64,000 nt of DNA from assembly GCA_000702025.1 (NCBI GenBank), contig JNKJ01000010.1, positions 219,151-283,150 of the forward strand. The letters run 5' to 3'. The translations under genes were made by a program, and so were the position numbers. This document shows positions 62,498-64,000 of the stretch, one piece after another; position 1 is the first letter of the stretch; every line of letters begins with the position of its first letter. The notes beneath the pieces were generated by a model that worked only from the letters and a program-made list of their open reading frames with translations, was not told where the DNA came from and did not search any database. The stretch is from Blautia schinkii DSM 10518. Its GTDB lineage: Bacteria > Bacillota > Clostridia > Lachnospirales > Lachnospiraceae.

Positions 62498-63469
62498 GTG
62501 AGAAACAAAGAAAGAAAATACAATGCGCGCAAACGTCGCCGTCGTATTGTCAAAATAGAGTTATCCCTGCTGGCCATAGGTGTGCTGCTGCTTCTTGCAT
62601 TGTCCCTATACATATTTAAAGGTAAGATACAGGATGCGATATCGGATAAGGTTCCGCCTGTGAATAAGGCAGAGAACCTTAATGCAGGCAGAGAAGAGTC
62701 GGAGTCGAAAATCGGAGAATCCAAAAACGTAGAGCGGGAGTTGGACACTGGATTATCAGAATCAAATACCGAAATTAAAGGTGGAAATTCTGAGCTGGAA
62801 GATACCGCATCTCAAAGTGACCAGTCTGTGCGGGACCAGGATTATGTGTATGCACATCCTGAGATATATCCGCAGGAGTTTATAGATGCTTTAAAAAGAA
62901 ATCCTGAAATTTTAGATTTCGTTCTTAACTATCCGGATGCGGAAAAAGCAGCTGTGGGCGGCCTGACGTCTGAAGAAAAATCCCAAACCTGTCCGCTTTT
63001 GCTCCAGTGGGATTCCCGCTGGGGTTATGCACCTTACGGAAATAACAATATCGGTATATCCGGGTGTGGACCTACCTGTTTGTCCATGGTGATCTATGGT
63101 CTTAAAAGGGATGAGAGTGCAACTCCGGATGTGCTGGCAGAAGTGGGTATGAACGGCGGGTATTACGTAATGGATCAGGGAACCGACTGGTCTTTTATGA
63201 CTGAAACTGCACAGGCCTATGGGGTTATGGTTTCTCAGCATCCTTATGCGGATAAGGAAATGATGAAATCCTGTCTTGACAGCGGCGGATTGATTATTAC
63301 ATCCATGACTCCGGGAGATTTTACGGATAAAGGCCATTTCATTGTCATCTATGGGTACGAGGGCGATGAGTTTCAAGTAAATGATCCATTCAGTAATACC
63401 AACAGCAGTAAGGCTTGGGATTATGAAACATTAGCGAAACAGATTAAACAGGTGTGGATGTATTATTAA
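62498..63469 (+). CDS. Membrane-anchored C39-type cysteine peptidase-like protein
   Basis: 323 residues from GTG 62498, supported by GGAGGTGA. A basic N-terminus (KYNARKRRRRIVKIE), one membrane helix (21-44), an acidic Ser/Glu linker, and a C39_2 domain from about 165: LLQWDSRWGYAPYG, GCGPTCLSMVIYGL with the catalytic Cys, GHFIVIYGYEGDEFQVNDPF with His and Asp. Faces outside. Probably trims cell-surface or secreted peptides. Confidence 0.85.
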   Translation: MRNKERKYNARKRRRRIVKIELSLLAIGVLLLLALSLYIFKGKIQDAISDKVPPVNKAENLNAGREESESKIGESKNVERELDTGLSESNTEIKGGNSELEDTASQSDQSVRDQDYVYAHPEIYPQEFIDALKRNPEILDFVLNYPDAEKAAVGGLTSEEKSQTCPLLLQWDSRWGYAPYGNNNIGISGCGPTCLSMVIYGLKRDESATPDVLAEVGMNGGYYVMDQGTDWSFMTETAQAYGVMVSQHPYADKEMMKSCLDSGGLIITSMTPGDFTDKGHFIVIYGYEGDEFQVNDPFSNTNSSKAWDYETLAKQIKQVWMYY

Positions 63470-63597
63470 CCGTAAGTTAATTATTTTGCCTGCAATTAAA
63501 TAAATACTCAATTGTGTGAAAGAGCGCACGCCTATATAATGAAAGTATCCAAAGAAGAGCGGCCGCTCCAAATTTCTTTAACTAGGAGGAATTTCAC

Positions 63598-63726
63598 ATG
63601 AAAATAAACGAGCAAATCAGAGAAAACCGTAAAAAAGCAGGCTTGACTCAGGAGCAGGTCGCGAGTTACCTGGGCGTATCCACACCGGCCGTGAATAAAT
63701 GGGAGAAAGGAGTTTCCCATAGTTAA
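63598..63726 (+). pseudogene. Truncated XRE-family HTH regulator
   Basis: 42 codons behind an excellent AGGAGG ribosome site: MKINEQIRENRKKAGLTQEQ, then VASYLGVSTPAVNKWEKGVS and a stop. This is the complete HTH of a common Firmicutes regulator family, but intact members continue for 100-300 residues after GVSxPD. Likely a deletion remnant. Confidence 0.65.
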
Positions 63727-63774
63727 AGATACCACACCAAATATAACGAATCCACGCTTATATGATACTGCATG

Positions 63775-63825
63775 AAAAAAGGTACTTGATAAAAGCAATG
63801 AAGCGCAATATCAAGTACCTTTTTG
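63775..63825. terminator. Bidirectional intrinsic terminator
   Basis: AAAAAAGGTACTTGATA pairs with TATCAAGTACCTTTTT around a loop of about 18 nt; A tract on the left and T tract on the right, so it serves both the HTH remnant and the leftward permease gene. Confidence 0.8.
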
Positions 63826-63860
63826 ATTTGTTTTTTACATGGTTATTAAGAGAATTACTC

Positions 63861-64000
63861 TTATTCCGAAGTCCTCAATCGTTCCACCACAGTTCCTTTG
63901 TTAAAGAAGTGGAGAACGATCAGCGGAATGACCGCAGCCAGCAACAGATAAAGCACGCCGATGACCAAAGCTGGAACCAATGTAATGTGCAGAGTAAAGA
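63861..64000 (-). CDS. FtsX/BceB-like ABC permease, C-terminal end (partial)
   Basis: 46 codons visible, entering from the right edge and ending at the stop at 63861-63863. One membrane helix (VIGVLYLLLAAVIPLIVL) followed by FFNKGTVVERLRTSE; the VVERLR end is typical of FtsX-type permeases of peptide-antibiotic (BceAB-like) transporters. The rest lies outside the window. Confidence 0.6.
   Translation of the reverse strand, partial: FTLHITLVPALVIGVLYLLLAAVIPLIVLHFFNKGTVVERLRTSE

Overview
The window reads as a piece of a Clostridia chromosome, most likely Lachnospiraceae. Signs are the archaeal-type AspRS linked to gatCAB, the DapL lysine route, a fused flavodiiron/rubredoxin/NADH-reductase protein typical of strict anaerobes, and strong AGGAGG ribosome sites. 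The first 19.5 kb differ from the rest: they are richer in G+C, prefer CG-containing codons, and hold the tail, lysis and right end of an integrated P2-like myophage. No rRNA, tRNA or CRISPR array was recognised.

Prophage (1-about 19,690). Rightward late genes run tail sheath (C-terminal end only), tail tube, tail assembly chaperone with a -1 frameshift site, tape measure, gpX, gpD, gpV, gpU, gpW, gpJ and gpI, then several unrecognised structural genes. Next comes a complete diversity-generating retroelement (DGR): a C-type-lectin/FGE-like variable protein (11173-12222), its variable repeat VR (12093-12208), a downstream 8-bp-stem/4-nt-loop hairpin, an Avd gene, the template repeat TR (12749-12864), a hairpin-rich spacer and the reverse transcriptase (13146-14294). 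VR and TR differ at ten positions and all ten are adenines in TR. Three holin-type genes and a two-domain endolysin follow. Behind the endolysin, small leftward genes are each or pairwise served by copies of one promoter module that resembles an operator next to a small HTH gene (19283-19501). The right prophage edge appears to be a fusion of a miaB 5' end to the 3' part of a host AAA-ATPase/PDDEXK gene.

Host region (about 19,700-64,000). In order: an AraC regulator divergent from a MATE exporter; glutamine synthetase behind an attenuator-like leader and followed by an ANTAR regulator; an aspS2-gatCAB operon in which gatA and gatB are fused by an apparent deletion; dapL and a cupin; an orphan sugar-type binding lipoprotein next to a 1308-residue hybrid sensor kinase; M18 peptidase, HAD phosphatase, ArsC/Spx-like protein and the fused flavodiiron protein; an M20 amidohydrolase, a LysR regulator and an AEC carrier; an HTH-Uma2 protein; a 212-bp element with 54-bp inverted arms; a LacI-regulated oligo-1,6-glucosidase with an acetyltransferase and a tyrosine phosphatase; a five-gene peptide/nickel-type ABC transporter with a His-rich ATPase; ilvN-ilvC and leuCD with a divergent LysR; a 2Fe-2S NuoE-like protein; a C39-type membrane-anchored peptidase; an HTH remnant; and the end of an FtsX/BceB-like permease.

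The most notable system is the DGR, which would let the phage vary its presumed receptor-binding protein. Secondary points are the prophage/miaB junction, the glnA-ANTAR leader, the gatA-gatB deletion and the long inverted repeat.
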